Positions 1 through 6,734 of a DNA stretch of 16,599 bases are shown in pieces (within the stretch, counting starts at the first letter, position 1; every line of letters starts with the position of its first letter). The stretch is taken from NCBI RefSeq assembly GCF_965657105.1, contig NZ_CBFHNB010000050.1, forward strand, positions 1 to 16,599, read 5' to 3'. The translations under genes were made by a program, and so were the position numbers. The notes beneath the pieces are model-generated. The model saw only the letters and a list, made by a program, of their open reading frames with translations, was not told the DNA's origin and did no database searches. This DNA is from Puniceispirillum sp965657105. Its GTDB lineage: Bacteria > Pseudomonadota > Alphaproteobacteria > Puniceispirillales > Puniceispirillaceae.

Positions 1-180
1 CGTCGCCCCCATGTACGTGGTGTCGTCATGAACCCTATCGATCACCCGCATGGTGGTGGTGAAGGTCGTACGTCGGGTGGGCGCCATCCGGTAACACCTT
101 GGGGTAAGCCTACTAAAGGTAAGCGTACTCGTTCTAACAAGAAGACTGACCGCCTGATCGTGCGGCGTCGCAAGCCATAA
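1..180 (+). CDS. rplB: 50S ribosomal protein L2, C-terminal fragment
   Basis: This is the last 59 residues of L2; the gene begins upstream of the window. L2 is a primary 23S rRNA-binding protein needed for subunit association and the peptidyl transferase centre. The fragment contains the signature MNPIDHPHGGGEGR (fragment residues 10-23). The Asp-His pair in it corresponds to the conserved D228-H229 of E. coli L2. A basic tail ending in RLIVRRRKP follows, and the gene stops with TAA at 178-180. The next gene, rpsS, starts 15 bases later, as in the standard S10 operon order. The family assignment is certain; only the truncation by the window edge limits the call. Confidence 0.98.
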   Translation, partial: RRPHVRGVVMNPIDHPHGGGEGRTSGGRHPVTPWGKPTKGKRTRSNKKTDRLIVRRRKP

Positions 181-195
181 GGGTTTTTGATAGTC

Positions 196-471
196 ATGGC
201 ACGTTCAGTTTGGAAAGGTCCGTTTGTAGACGGGCATCTTTTGAAGAAGGCAGACAAGGTTCGCGAATCTGGTCGTAATGAAGTCATCAAGACTTGGTCA
301 CGCCGTTCAACCATCCTGCCACAATTCGTTGGTTTGACCTTCGGAGTGCATAACGGAAACAAATTCATTCCGGTATCTGTCTCTGAAGAAATGGTCGGGC
401 ATAAATTTGGTGAATTTTCACCAACCCGCACCTATTACGGTCACGCCGCCGACAAGAAATCAAAGCGTTAG
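196..471 (+). CDS. rpsS: 30S ribosomal protein S19
   Basis: S19 binds the head of 16S rRNA beside S13 and contacts the A-site tRNA region. The 91-residue product starts MARSVWKGPFVDGHLLKKAD, the classic S19 N terminus, and carries the conserved stretch SRRSTILPQFVGLTFGVHNG in the middle. Length matches the family (about 92). The frame stays open upstream to a TTG at 187, but the family N terminus and an AAGGG-like ribosome binding site at about 179-183 favour the ATG at 196. The gene lies between rplB and rplV in the usual S10 operon order. Confidence 0.97.
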   Translation: MARSVWKGPFVDGHLLKKADKVRESGRNEVIKTWSRRSTILPQFVGLTFGVHNGNKFIPVSVSEEMVGHKFGEFSPTRTYYGHAADKKSKR

Positions 472-480
472 GGGCTCACG

Positions 481-858
481 ATGGGTAAGCAAGCAAAACC
501 AAGAGTTCTGGCTGATAGCGAAGCCAAGACCATTGTCCGTAACATCCGGGTTAGCCCTCAAAAGCTCAATTTGGTCGCGACAATGATCCGGGGTATGGAT
601 GTAAACAAGGCGATCGCAACCTTGACCTTTTCGCGGCGCCGGATTTCAAACGATGTTGAAAAAGCATTGCAGTCAGCTATCGCAAATGCGGAAAATAACC
701 ATTCATTGGATGTGGACCGTCTTTACGTCAAAGAAGCACATGTTGGCAAAGGTCTGGTGATGAAGCGTTTCAAGGCTCGTGCACGCGGTCGCGGCGCACG
801 TATCTTAAAGCCATATTCACATCTGACGATCATTGTCGGTGAAAGAGGAGACCAGTAG
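481..858 (+). CDS. rplV: 50S ribosomal protein L22
   Basis: L22 binds 23S rRNA early in assembly and lines the peptide exit tunnel with its long beta hairpin. The 125-residue product has the family core (VRNIRVSPQKLNLVATMIRG) and the extended hairpin near residues 80-105 (KEAHVGKGLVMKRFKARARGRG), where macrolide-resistance changes occur in other species. Here the hairpin looks like the normal wild-type form. The start is 9 bases after the rpsS stop. Its TAG stop at 856-858 abuts the rpsC ATG directly, so coupled translation with rpsC is likely. Confidence 0.97.
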   Translation: MGKQAKPRVLADSEAKTIVRNIRVSPQKLNLVATMIRGMDVNKAIATLTFSRRRISNDVEKALQSAIANAENNHSLDVDRLYVKEAHVGKGLVMKRFKARARGRGARILKPYSHLTIIVGERGDQ

Positions 859-1554
859 ATGGGTCAGAAAGTTAAGCCAATTGGTCTGCGTGTTGGTATC
901 AACCGCACATGGGACTCACGCTGGTATGCTGGTCGTAATTACGGCACATTGCTACATGAAGATATCAAACTTCGCGAATATCTGATGGATCGTCTTAAGC
1001 AGGCGGCGATCAGCCGCGTTGTTATCGAGCGCCCAGCTGGTCGCGCACGTGTCACAATTCATGCGGGTCGCCCTGGTCTGATCATCGGTAAAAAGGGTCA
1101 GGATATTGAAAAGCTACGTGTAGATCTAAGCAAGCGTATTGGTGGTGAAGTTAGCCTGAATATCGTTGAGGTGCGCAAGCCCGAGATTGATGCCAAACTG
1201 GTTGCCGAAAATATCGCCCAGCAGCTTGAACGCCGTGTTGGTTTCCGCCGCGCTATGAAGCGTGCGGTTCAGTCAGCCATGCGCCTTGGGGCTTTGGGTG
1301 TGCGGATTAATTGTGCTGGTCGTTTGGGTGGTGCTGAGATTGCCCGTACTGAATGGTATCGTGAAGGGCGTGTGCCGCTTCACACATTACGCGCTGAAGT
1401 TGATTACGGTGAAGCCACAGCGTTCACCACATATGGTGCCTGTGGCATCAAGGTTTGGGTATTCAAGGGTGAAGTTATGGCTCATGACCCGATGGCACAA
1501 GACAAGCGCTTGGCCGAACAGCAAGCTGGCCCTGCGCCACGCGCAAACGGTTAA
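859..1554 (+). CDS. rpsC: 30S ribosomal protein S3
   Basis: S3 sits at the mRNA entry channel of the small subunit and contributes to the ribosomal helicase activity. The 231-residue product (E. coli 233) starts MGQKVKPIGLRVGINRTWDSRWYA. It has a type II KH domain with the loop GLIIGKKG at residues 73-80. The conserved C-terminal domain includes FRRAMKRAVQSAMRLGALGVRI and GRLGGAEIARTEWYREGRVPLHTLRA. The ribosome binding site GAGGAG lies inside the end of rplV, and the start follows the rplV stop with no gap. Nothing unusual is seen. Confidence 0.98.
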   Translation: MGQKVKPIGLRVGINRTWDSRWYAGRNYGTLLHEDIKLREYLMDRLKQAAISRVVIERPAGRARVTIHAGRPGLIIGKKGQDIEKLRVDLSKRIGGEVSLNIVEVRKPEIDAKLVAENIAQQLERRVGFRRAMKRAVQSAMRLGALGVRINCAGRLGGAEIARTEWYREGRVPLHTLRAEVDYGEATAFTTYGACGIKVWVFKGEVMAHDPMAQDKRLAEQQAGPAPRANG

Positions 1555-1572
1555 GACGAGGGAGATTAAGTC

Positions 1573-1992
1573 ATGCTTTCGCCAAAGCGTACCAAGTTCC
1601 GTAAGGCTCACAAAGGCCGTATCCATGGTAATGCCAAGGGTGGAACACAGTTGAATTTTGGGTCTTATGGCTTGAAGGCCATGTCACCTGAGCGTGTTAC
1701 AGCGCGCCAGATTGAGGCAGCACGTCGTGCAATTACACGTCACCTGCGCCGTACTGGCCGTGTATGGATCCGCATTTTCCCTGATGTGCCTGTATCATCA
1801 AAGCCTGCCGAAGTACGGATGGGTAAAGGTAAAGGTTCACCCGAATTTTGGGTGGCCCGCGTAAAGCCAGGCCGCATCATGTTTGAAATTGATGGTGTTC
1901 CGTGGGAATTGGCACAAGAAGCATTCCGTCTTGCTGCCGCCAAGCTTCCGCTTGATACCAAAATTGTTCGTCGTCTTGGCGATAGCGATTAG
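1573..1992 (+). CDS. rplP: 50S ribosomal protein L16
   Basis: L16 is a late-assembling large-subunit protein that helps position the A-site and P-site tRNAs. The 139-residue product starts MLSPKRTKFRKAHKGRIHG, the family N terminus. It carries the functional loop RMGKGKG at about residues 82-88, whose Arg corresponds to the residue hydroxylated in E. coli L16; whether that happens here cannot be told. A good ribosome binding site (GAGGGAG, about 1558-1564) precedes the ATG. It follows rpsC by 18 bases in normal S10 order. Confidence 0.97.
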   Translation: MLSPKRTKFRKAHKGRIHGNAKGGTQLNFGSYGLKAMSPERVTARQIEAARRAITRHLRRTGRVWIRIFPDVPVSSKPAEVRMGKGKGSPEFWVARVKPGRIMFEIDGVPWELAQEAFRLAAAKLPLDTKIVRRLGDSD

Positions 1993-2006
1993 AAAGAGGC
2001 ATTAAG

Positions 2007-2222
2007 ATGGCAACCGTTAAGGCTGAAGAGCTTCGTGCTAAAACACCCGATGAGCTGAAATCTCAGCTTATTGATCTGAAGAAAGAGCAGTTCAATCTGC
2101 GTTTCCAGATTGCTGGTGGACAGAATGAAAACCCGGCGCGTGCACGTATTGTGCGCCGCGAAATTGCCCGCATCAAAACTGTACTTGGCCAATTAGCCAG
2201 TGCAGAAAATGCAGCTAAGTAA
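2007..2222 (+). CDS. rpmC: 50S ribosomal protein L29
   Basis: L29 is a small two-helix protein near the exit of the peptide tunnel, beside L23, where SRP and trigger factor dock. The 71-residue product shows the family pattern: MATVKAEELRAKTPDELKSQLIDLKKEQFNLRFQ in the first helix region, then RIVRREIARIKTVLGQ in the second. Length is typical for alphaproteobacteria (60-72). The ATG is preceded by a GAAAGAGG purine tract at about 1991-1998. It sits between rplP and rpsQ as expected. Confidence 0.96.
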   Translation: MATVKAEELRAKTPDELKSQLIDLKKEQFNLRFQIAGGQNENPARARIVRREIARIKTVLGQLASAENAAK

Positions 2223-2234
2223 GGAAAGCAAGTT

Positions 2235-2480
2235 ATGCCAAAGCGTACCATGCAGGGAACCGTTGTGAGCGATAAGGCCGACAAGACTGTAACAGTCCTT
2301 GTTGAGCGTCGCATCATGCACCCGGTTTATAAAAAGATTATTACCAAGTCGAAGAAGTTTGCGGCGCATGATGCTGAAAACCACTTCAAAGAGGGTGATT
2401 TTGTTCGCATCCGCGAATGTGCACCGATTTCAAAGTCAAAGGTCTATGAAGTGATCTATGACGATGCAGCCAAAGCCTAG
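2235..2480 (+). CDS. rpsQ: 30S ribosomal protein S17
   Basis: S17 is an OB-fold primary binder of the 5' domain of 16S rRNA. The 81-residue product starts MPKRTMQGTVVSDKADKTVTVLVERR and continues with the conserved HPVYKKIITKSKKFAAHDAEN and the GDFVRIRECAPISKSK segments that form the later strands. Length is normal for the family (about 80-85). The binding site AAGGA overlaps the rpmC stop codon. It is the last gene of the classical S10 operon; rplN of the spc operon begins 11 bases later with no separate promoter or terminator visible, so the two operons are probably transcribed together. Confidence 0.97.
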   Translation: MPKRTMQGTVVSDKADKTVTVLVERRIMHPVYKKIITKSKKFAAHDAENHFKEGDFVRIRECAPISKSKVYEVIYDDAAKA

Positions 2481-2491
2481 GGGAGACTGAC

Positions 2492-2860
2492 ATGATTCAA
2501 ATGCAGTCAAATCTTGAAGTTGCCGATAACTCAGGTGCACGCCGGGTTCAATGTATCAAGGTGCTTGGTGGTTCCGGCCGCAAAGTGGCTGGTGTAGGTG
2601 ACGTTATCGTGGTGTCTGTTAAGGAAGCGATTCCACGCGGCAAGGTCAAGAAGGGCGATGTGCATCGTGCTGTTATTGTCCGTACCGCCAAGGAAATCCG
2701 TCGTGCAGATGGTAGTGCTATCCGTTTTGACCGTAACGCTGCTGTTTTGCTTAACAAGCAGGACGAGCCAATCGGTACACGTATCTTTGGTCCTGTAACA
2801 CGTGAATTACGTAGCAAGAAATTCATGAAAATCGTTTCGCTTGCGCCGGAGGTGCTGTGA
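2492..2860 (+). CDS. rplN: 50S ribosomal protein L14
   Basis: L14 lies on the subunit interface of the 50S particle and forms an intersubunit bridge; in other bacteria it is the docking site of the silencing factor RsfS. The 122-residue product matches the usual length. It shows MIQMQSNLEVADNSGARRVQCIKVLGG at the start and the family signature around residues 60-90 (KEIRRADGSAIRFDRNAAVLL). The ATG is preceded by GGGGAGA at about 2480-2486. The stop TGA shares its last base with the rplX start codon. Confidence 0.98.
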   Translation: MIQMQSNLEVADNSGARRVQCIKVLGGSGRKVAGVGDVIVVSVKEAIPRGKVKKGDVHRAVIVRTAKEIRRADGSAIRFDRNAAVLLNKQDEPIGTRIFGPVTRELRSKKFMKIVSLAPEVL

Positions 2861-3177
2861 TGGCTGATAAGTTCAAGATTAAAAAAGGCGACCAGGTGAT
2901 TGTGATCACGGGCCGTGATAAGGGCAAAAAAGGCGAAGTCCTCGAAGTGCTTCGTGCTGAATCCCGTGTTCGTGTTCAGGGTATCAACATGGTGAAACGG
3001 CATCGGCGTCCAACCCAGAATGATGCTGGTGGCATCATTCCGATGGAAGCCCCAATGCATATTTCTAATGTCGCCCATATTGACCCAGATAACGGCGCCG
3101 CAACGCGCGTCGGTTATGAAGTCAAGGATGGCAAAAAAGTTCGGATCGCTCGTCGGTCTGGTAAGGCTCTGGCATAG
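2860..3177 (+). CDS. rplX: 50S ribosomal protein L24
   Basis: L24 is one of the two assembly initiators of the large subunit. The 105-residue product has a KOW motif at the start (IKKGDQVIVITGRDKGKKGEVLEV) and the conserved INMVKRHRRPTQ segment. Two in-frame start codons lie side by side: GTG at 2857 and ATG at 2860. I chose ATG because a strong GGAGG at 2848-2852 stands 7 bases from it but only 4 from the GTG, and because MADKFKIKKGD fits the family. The gene overlaps rplN by one base, which implies coupled translation. Confidence 0.96.
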   Translation: MADKFKIKKGDQVIVITGRDKGKKGEVLEVLRAESRVRVQGINMVKRHRRPTQNDAGGIIPMEAPMHISNVAHIDPDNGAATRVGYEVKDGKKVRIARRSGKALA

Positions 3178-3202
3178 GCCAGGGTAAGGAGATTAAGCTG
3201 AG

Positions 3203-3748
3203 ATGAAAACGCGTTTAGAAGAACATTATCTGACGGCAGTTCGCCCGGCTCTTGTGGAAAAGTTTGGCTATAAAAATGCCATGCAGATTCCAAAGCTTGA
3301 GAAGGTCGTCATTAACATGGGTGTCGGTGAAGCCGTGCGTGACTCAAAGAAAATTGATCATGCTACGCGCGAACTGGCTGCGATTACCGGTCAAAAGCCG
3401 ATTGTGACTCGTTCAAAGAAAGCCAATGCGGCTTTCAAATTGCGCGAAGGTATGCCAATCGGTTGTAAGGTGACACTGCGTCGCGAACAGATGTATGAAT
3501 TCCTTGATCGTCTGGTAACAATTGCCCTGCCGCGTGTGCGTGACTTCCGCGGTCTGAATGGCAAGAGTTTCGATGGAAATGGCAATTATGCCATGGGTAT
3601 CAAAGAACAAATCATTTTTCCTGAGGTTGATTACGATCAAGTTGATGAAGTCCGCGGTATGGACATCATTGTGGTCACCACTGCCAATACGGATGATGAA
3701 GCCCGCGAATTACTCGCGAACTTTCAGTTTCCGTTCATTAAAGCTTAA
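3203..3748 (+). CDS. rplE: 50S ribosomal protein L5
   Basis: L5 forms the 5S rRNP with L18 and L25-type proteins and contacts P-site tRNA at the subunit interface. The 181-residue product fits the 178-187 range of the family. Conserved segments are NAMQIPKLEKVVINMGVGEA, the GQKPIVTRSKKANAAFKLRE region, the GCKVTLR strand and LPRVRDFRGLNGKSFDGNGNYAMG. A ribosome binding site AAGGAGA lies at about 3186-3192. It sits between rplX and rpsN in normal spc order. Confidence 0.98.
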   Translation: MKTRLEEHYLTAVRPALVEKFGYKNAMQIPKLEKVVINMGVGEAVRDSKKIDHATRELAAITGQKPIVTRSKKANAAFKLREGMPIGCKVTLRREQMYEFLDRLVTIALPRVRDFRGLNGKSFDGNGNYAMGIKEQIIFPEVDYDQVDEVRGMDIIVVTTANTDDEARELLANFQFPFIKA

Positions 3749-3764
3749 GGCAAAGGGGTTAGAC

Positions 3765-4070
3765 ATGGCTAAAAAAAGCGCCGTTGAAAAGAATAACAAG
3801 CGCAAGCGTATAGTCGCCTCTAAGGGTGCGCGTCGCGCTGCTTTGAAGGCAATAATTAAGAATAAGGAACTGCCAATAGAAGAGCGGTTTCAAGCTGTTT
3901 TGAAGCTGGCTGATGAGCCTCGTGACAGCTCGGCAATTCGTGTTCGTAACCGTTGTGAAATCTCAGGACGTCCACGTGGTTACGATCGTAAATTAAGAAT
4001 GTCTCGAATCGCGCTTCGTGATCTGGCCTCGATGGGTCAGGTGCCGGGTGTCGTGAAATCAAGCTGGTAA
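3765..4070 (+). CDS. rpsN: 30S ribosomal protein S14, zinc-independent form
   Basis: S14 binds the head of 16S rRNA late in assembly. The 101-residue product starts MAKKSAVEKNNKRKRIVASK and ends with RCEISGRPRGYDRKLRMSRIALRDLASMGQVPGVVKSSW. It has a single Cys in the RNRCEISGRPRG segment, not the two CxxC pairs of the short zinc-binding type, so this is the long C-minus form usual in proteobacteria. The ATG at 3765 was chosen over upstream in-frame codons because those lie inside rplE, and because AAAGGGG precedes it at about 3752-3757. Confidence 0.97.
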   Translation: MAKKSAVEKNNKRKRIVASKGARRAALKAIIKNKELPIEERFQAVLKLADEPRDSSAIRVRNRCEISGRPRGYDRKLRMSRIALRDLASMGQVPGVVKSSW

Positions 4071-4088
4071 GTCAGAGGAGATATAAAA

Positions 4089-4487
4089 ATGTCAATGAGT
4101 GATCCTCTAGGTGATATGCTGACCCGTATTCGTAACGGTCAGAATGCACGCAAAAATATCGTATCCAGCCCGTCATCACGGTTTAGGACAAATGTTCTCG
4201 AAGTGCTGAAGCGCGAAGGTTATATCCGTAACTATTCTAGCGTTGATGTTCGTCCTGGCATTAAGGAACTGAAGATTGAGCTCAAATATCATGAAGGTGA
4301 GCCGGTAATTTCCGAGATCAAGCGCGTGTCACGCCCTGGTCGTCGGGTTTATCATGGTCTTCGTGATTTGCCACGGGTGTATAACGGGCTTGGCATTGCC
4401 ATTCTGTCCACACCACGCGGTGTTCTATCAGATAATGAGGCGCGCACAGCCAAAGTTGGCGGCGAAGTCCTCTGCCACGTATTTTAG
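4089..4487 (+). CDS. rpsH: 30S ribosomal protein S8
   Basis: S8 binds the central domain of 16S rRNA. In E. coli it also represses the spc operon by binding the rplE mRNA; whether that regulation exists here cannot be read from the sequence. The 132-residue product starts MSMSDPLGDMLTRIRNGQNA and has the C-terminal rRNA-binding signature with GLGIAILSTPRGVLSD and GGEVLCHVF. Length is typical for alphaproteobacteria. A GAGGAGA ribosome binding site at about 4075-4081 supports the first ATG rather than the second at 4095. Confidence 0.97.
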   Translation: MSMSDPLGDMLTRIRNGQNARKNIVSSPSSRFRTNVLEVLKREGYIRNYSSVDVRPGIKELKIELKYHEGEPVISEIKRVSRPGRRVYHGLRDLPRVYNGLGIAILSTPRGVLSDNEARTAKVGGEVLCHVF

Positions 4488-4499
4488 GGAGCTGTTTAG

Positions 4500-5033
4500 A
4501 TGTCTCGTGTCGGAAACAGTGCGATTGCTATCCCGTCGGATGTGACAGTGTCACAAGAAGGCGGCATGGTTATTGTTAAAGGTAAAAATGGTGAGCTTAG
4601 CGCGCCGTTGCATAATGATGTTGAATTGTCGGTTGCTGATAATATGGCAACTGTTGCACCGCGCCGTAATTCAAAGCAGGCAAAAGCGCTTTGGGGTACT
4701 ATGCGGGCAACTGTCAATAATATGGTAGCTGGTGTCACTGCTGGATTTACGCGCAAGCTTGAAATCAACGGTGTTGGTTATCGTGCGGCAATGCAGGGTA
4801 ACAAGCTTGTTCTTAGCTTAGGTTTCAGCCATCCGGTTGAAATGGAAGTGCCAACAGGTCTCAATGTAACTGTTGAAGGCAACACGAAGGTGTCCATCAG
4901 CGGTGCTGACAAGCAGTTAATCGGCCAGTTTGCATCTGAGGTTCGTTCAAAGCGTCCCCCAGAGCCATTCAAAGGCAAAGGCGTTAAATATGCTGACGAA
5001 TATATCGTCCGCAAAGAAGGCAAGAAGAAGTAG
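4500..5033 (+). CDS. rplF: 50S ribosomal protein L6
   Basis: L6 lies near the factor-binding centre of the large subunit, next to the sarcin-ricin loop. The 177-residue product matches the usual 175-180. It has two repeated alpha/beta domains: the first begins MSRVGNSAIAIPSDVTV, the second carries LEINGVGYRAAMQGNKLVLSLGFSHPV. The family signature PEPFKGKGVKYADEY is near the C terminus (from about residue 154), followed by a basic tail. The start is 12 bases after the rpsH stop with a GGGAG site at about 4488-4492. Confidence 0.98.
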   Translation: MSRVGNSAIAIPSDVTVSQEGGMVIVKGKNGELSAPLHNDVELSVADNMATVAPRRNSKQAKALWGTMRATVNNMVAGVTAGFTRKLEINGVGYRAAMQGNKLVLSLGFSHPVEMEVPTGLNVTVEGNTKVSISGADKQLIGQFASEVRSKRPPEPFKGKGVKYADEYIVRKEGKKK

Positions 5034-5042
5034 GGATCGCTC

Positions 5043-5405
5043 ATGTTTACATCAAAAGAACTCTTTGAGCGTCGTAGAGCGCGGAACCGGACAGCCTTGC
5101 GCAAGCATGCTGGCGGTCGTCCTCGTCTTTCCGTGCACCGCTCGTCACAGCATATTTACGCACAGATCATTGATGACAAGGCAGGCGTTACACTTGCATC
5201 TGCATCAACGTTGGATGCGGATTTTAAAAAGATCAGCAAGAAAACTGCCGATACATCTGCTGCGGCAGAGGTTGGTAAGCTGGTCGCGGCACGGGCACAG
5301 GCAAATGGTATTGATACCGTTGTGTTTGACCGTGGCGGTTACATTTTCCATGGTCGGGTAAAGGCGTTGGCTGAAGCCGCGCGTGAAGCCGGTTTGAAAT
5401 TCTAG
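5043..5405 (+). CDS. rplR: 50S ribosomal protein L18
   Basis: L18 binds 5S rRNA and helps carry it into the central protuberance with L5. The 120-residue product has the family N terminus with a basic rRNA-binding tail (ELFERRRARNRTALRKHAGGRPRLSVHRSSQHIYAQIIDD). The conserved C-terminal core includes VVFDRGGYIFHGRVKALAEAAREAGLKF. Length is normal (117-120). It starts 9 bases after rplF and is followed by rpsE, the usual order. Confidence 0.97.
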   Translation: MFTSKELFERRRARNRTALRKHAGGRPRLSVHRSSQHIYAQIIDDKAGVTLASASTLDADFKKISKKTADTSAAAEVGKLVAARAQANGIDTVVFDRGGYIFHGRVKALAEAAREAGLKF

Positions 5406-5417
5406 GGAGCGTAAGTG

Positions 5418-5987
5418 ATGGCACGTAATAATGACAGGCAGGATCGTAACGCCGCCCGTGAAGAACCAGAAATGCTTGAAAAGCTGGTTGGTATCAACCG
5501 CGTAGCAAAAGTTGTCAAAGGTGGTCGCCGTTTTGGATTTGCCGCTCTTGTCGTAGTTGGTGATGGCAAAGGCCGCGCTGGTTTTGGAACAGGTAAAGCG
5601 CGCGAGGTGCCTGAGGCAATTCGCAAAGCTACCGAAGGTGCCAAGCGTAACATGGTGCGTATTCCACTTCGTGATGGTCGTACATTGCATCATGACATCA
5701 AGGGTGGATATGGTGCTGGTAAGGTTATGCTTCGTGCGGCTCAGGCTGGAACAGGCATCATTGCTGGTGGTCCGATGCGCGCCGTTTTCGAAGTGTTGGG
5801 CATTCAGGACATTGTCGCCAAATCAATCGGCAGTTCAAACCCGCATAACATGATCAAGGCAACCTTCTCGGCGCTTACGCACATTCAGGCACCGCGTGCA
5901 GTCGCGCAAAAGCGTGGCAAGCGTGTTGGTGATGTGCTTGGCAAACGTGCAGACAAAGGTGCCGGCGACGAAGCCGCCGCATCTTAA
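5418..5987 (+). CDS. rpsE: 30S ribosomal protein S5
   Basis: S5 lies at the mRNA entry tunnel and affects decoding accuracy. The 189-residue product has the double-stranded-RNA-binding-like N-terminal domain with INRVAKVVKGGRRFGFAALVVVGDGKGRAGFGTGKAREVPEAI. The C-terminal domain contains AGTGIIAGGPMRAVFEVLGIQDI. A GTG at 5415 is directly upstream of the ATG at 5418; I chose the ATG because AGGGAGC (5404-5410) is then better spaced. The last 15 residues are Ala, Gly and Asp rich and poorly conserved in the family. It follows rplR by 12 bases. Confidence 0.97.
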   Translation: MARNNDRQDRNAAREEPEMLEKLVGINRVAKVVKGGRRFGFAALVVVGDGKGRAGFGTGKAREVPEAIRKATEGAKRNMVRIPLRDGRTLHHDIKGGYGAGKVMLRAAQAGTGIIAGGPMRAVFEVLGIQDIVAKSIGSSNPHNMIKATFSALTHIQAPRAVAQKRGKRVGDVLGKRADKGAGDEAAAS

Positions 5988-6001
5988 GGGAGAGAGTAAT
6001 C

Positions 6002-6187
6002 ATGGCTGCCAAACAGACAGTTGTAGTAACACAGACCAGAAGCGCGATTGGCCGTCAGGCTGACCAGCGTCAGACCTTGATTGGCCTTGGATTGAACAAG
6101 ATCGGGCGTACACGCGAGCTTGAAGACACACCGTCAGTGCGCGGTATGATCAATAAGGTCAAGCATCTGGTTAAAGTCGAAGACTAA
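6002..6187 (+). CDS. rpmD: 50S ribosomal protein L30
   Basis: L30 is a small protein of the large subunit. The 61-residue product shows the family pattern VVVTQTRSAIGRQADQRQTLIGLGLNKIGRTRELEDTPSVRGMINKVKHLVKVED, full length for the bacterial form. The ATG follows a GGGAGAGAG ribosome binding site at about 5988-5996. It sits between rpsE and rplO as expected. Confidence 0.97.
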   Translation: MAAKQTVVVTQTRSAIGRQADQRQTLIGLGLNKIGRTRELEDTPSVRGMINKVKHLVKVED

Positions 6188-6237
6188 TCATTAAAAGACG
6201 ATGAAGCGCGGTTCACATCGGATCGCAGGAGCAAGAC

Positions 6238-6711
6238 ATGAAACTGAATGAAGTCAAAGATAACGACGGCGCGACCAAGAATGCAAAGCGCGTTGGCCGT
6301 GGTATCGGCTCTGGTACCGGTAAAACATCTGGTAGCGGTCACAAAGGTCAGAAAGCACGTTCAGGCGTGTCTATCAACGGCTTTGAGGGCGGTCAGATGC
6401 CGATCCATCGTCGTTTGCCAAAGCGTGGCTTTACTAATATTTTCCGCAAGAATTATGTCGAGGTCAATCTTGGCCGCATGCAGGCTGCCATTGATTCAGG
6501 TAAGCTGGATGCGGGCAAGCCTGTTGATGCTAAGGCGCTGGTCAATGCGGGTGTGATTTCAAAGGCGCGCGATGGTGTCCGGATCCTCGCAAAAGGCGAA
6601 CTCAAGGCCAAAAAACTTGAAATTCATGCCGCAGGTGCATCAAAGGCGGCGATCACGGCTGTTGAGGCTGCTGGTGGTAAAGTGGTCATTCCAACAGCAT
6701 CTGCTGAATAA
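6238..6711 (+). CDS. rplO: 50S ribosomal protein L15
   Basis: L15 is a late large-subunit protein with a long, glycine-rich basic N-terminal tail. The 157-residue product shows that tail (KRVGRGIGSGTGKTSGSGHKGQKARSG, about residues 17-43). It is followed by GFEGGQMPIHRRLPKRGFTN and a C-terminal globular domain ending ITAVEAAGGKVVIP. An AGGAG at 6227-6231 gives 6-base spacing to the ATG. The 50-base gap before it, after rpmD, is the largest inside the spc series; no promoter or hairpin stands out in it. Confidence 0.97.
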   Translation: MKLNEVKDNDGATKNAKRVGRGIGSGTGKTSGSGHKGQKARSGVSINGFEGGQMPIHRRLPKRGFTNIFRKNYVEVNLGRMQAAIDSGKLDAGKPVDAKALVNAGVISKARDGVRILAKGELKAKKLEIHAAGASKAAITAVEAAGGKVVIPTASAE

Positions 6712-6734
6712 TCGACGTTAGGTATCTAGGTATT

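Noticed and set aside
1262..1654. 130-residue frame spanning the end of rpsC and start of rplP
   Set aside because: It overlaps two certain ribosomal protein genes in another frame and its translation resembles no protein.
2794..2809. Second parS-like sequence, TGTAACACGTGAATTA
   Set aside because: Only 12 of 16 positions match the consensus, the dyad is broken, and it lies in conserved rplN codons.
2857..5420. GTG-ATG double start codons at rplX (2857) and rpsE (5415) as a regulatory feature
   Set aside because: Adjacent start codons are common by chance; the spacing to the ribosome binding site favours the ATG in both, so only an annotation ambiguity remains.
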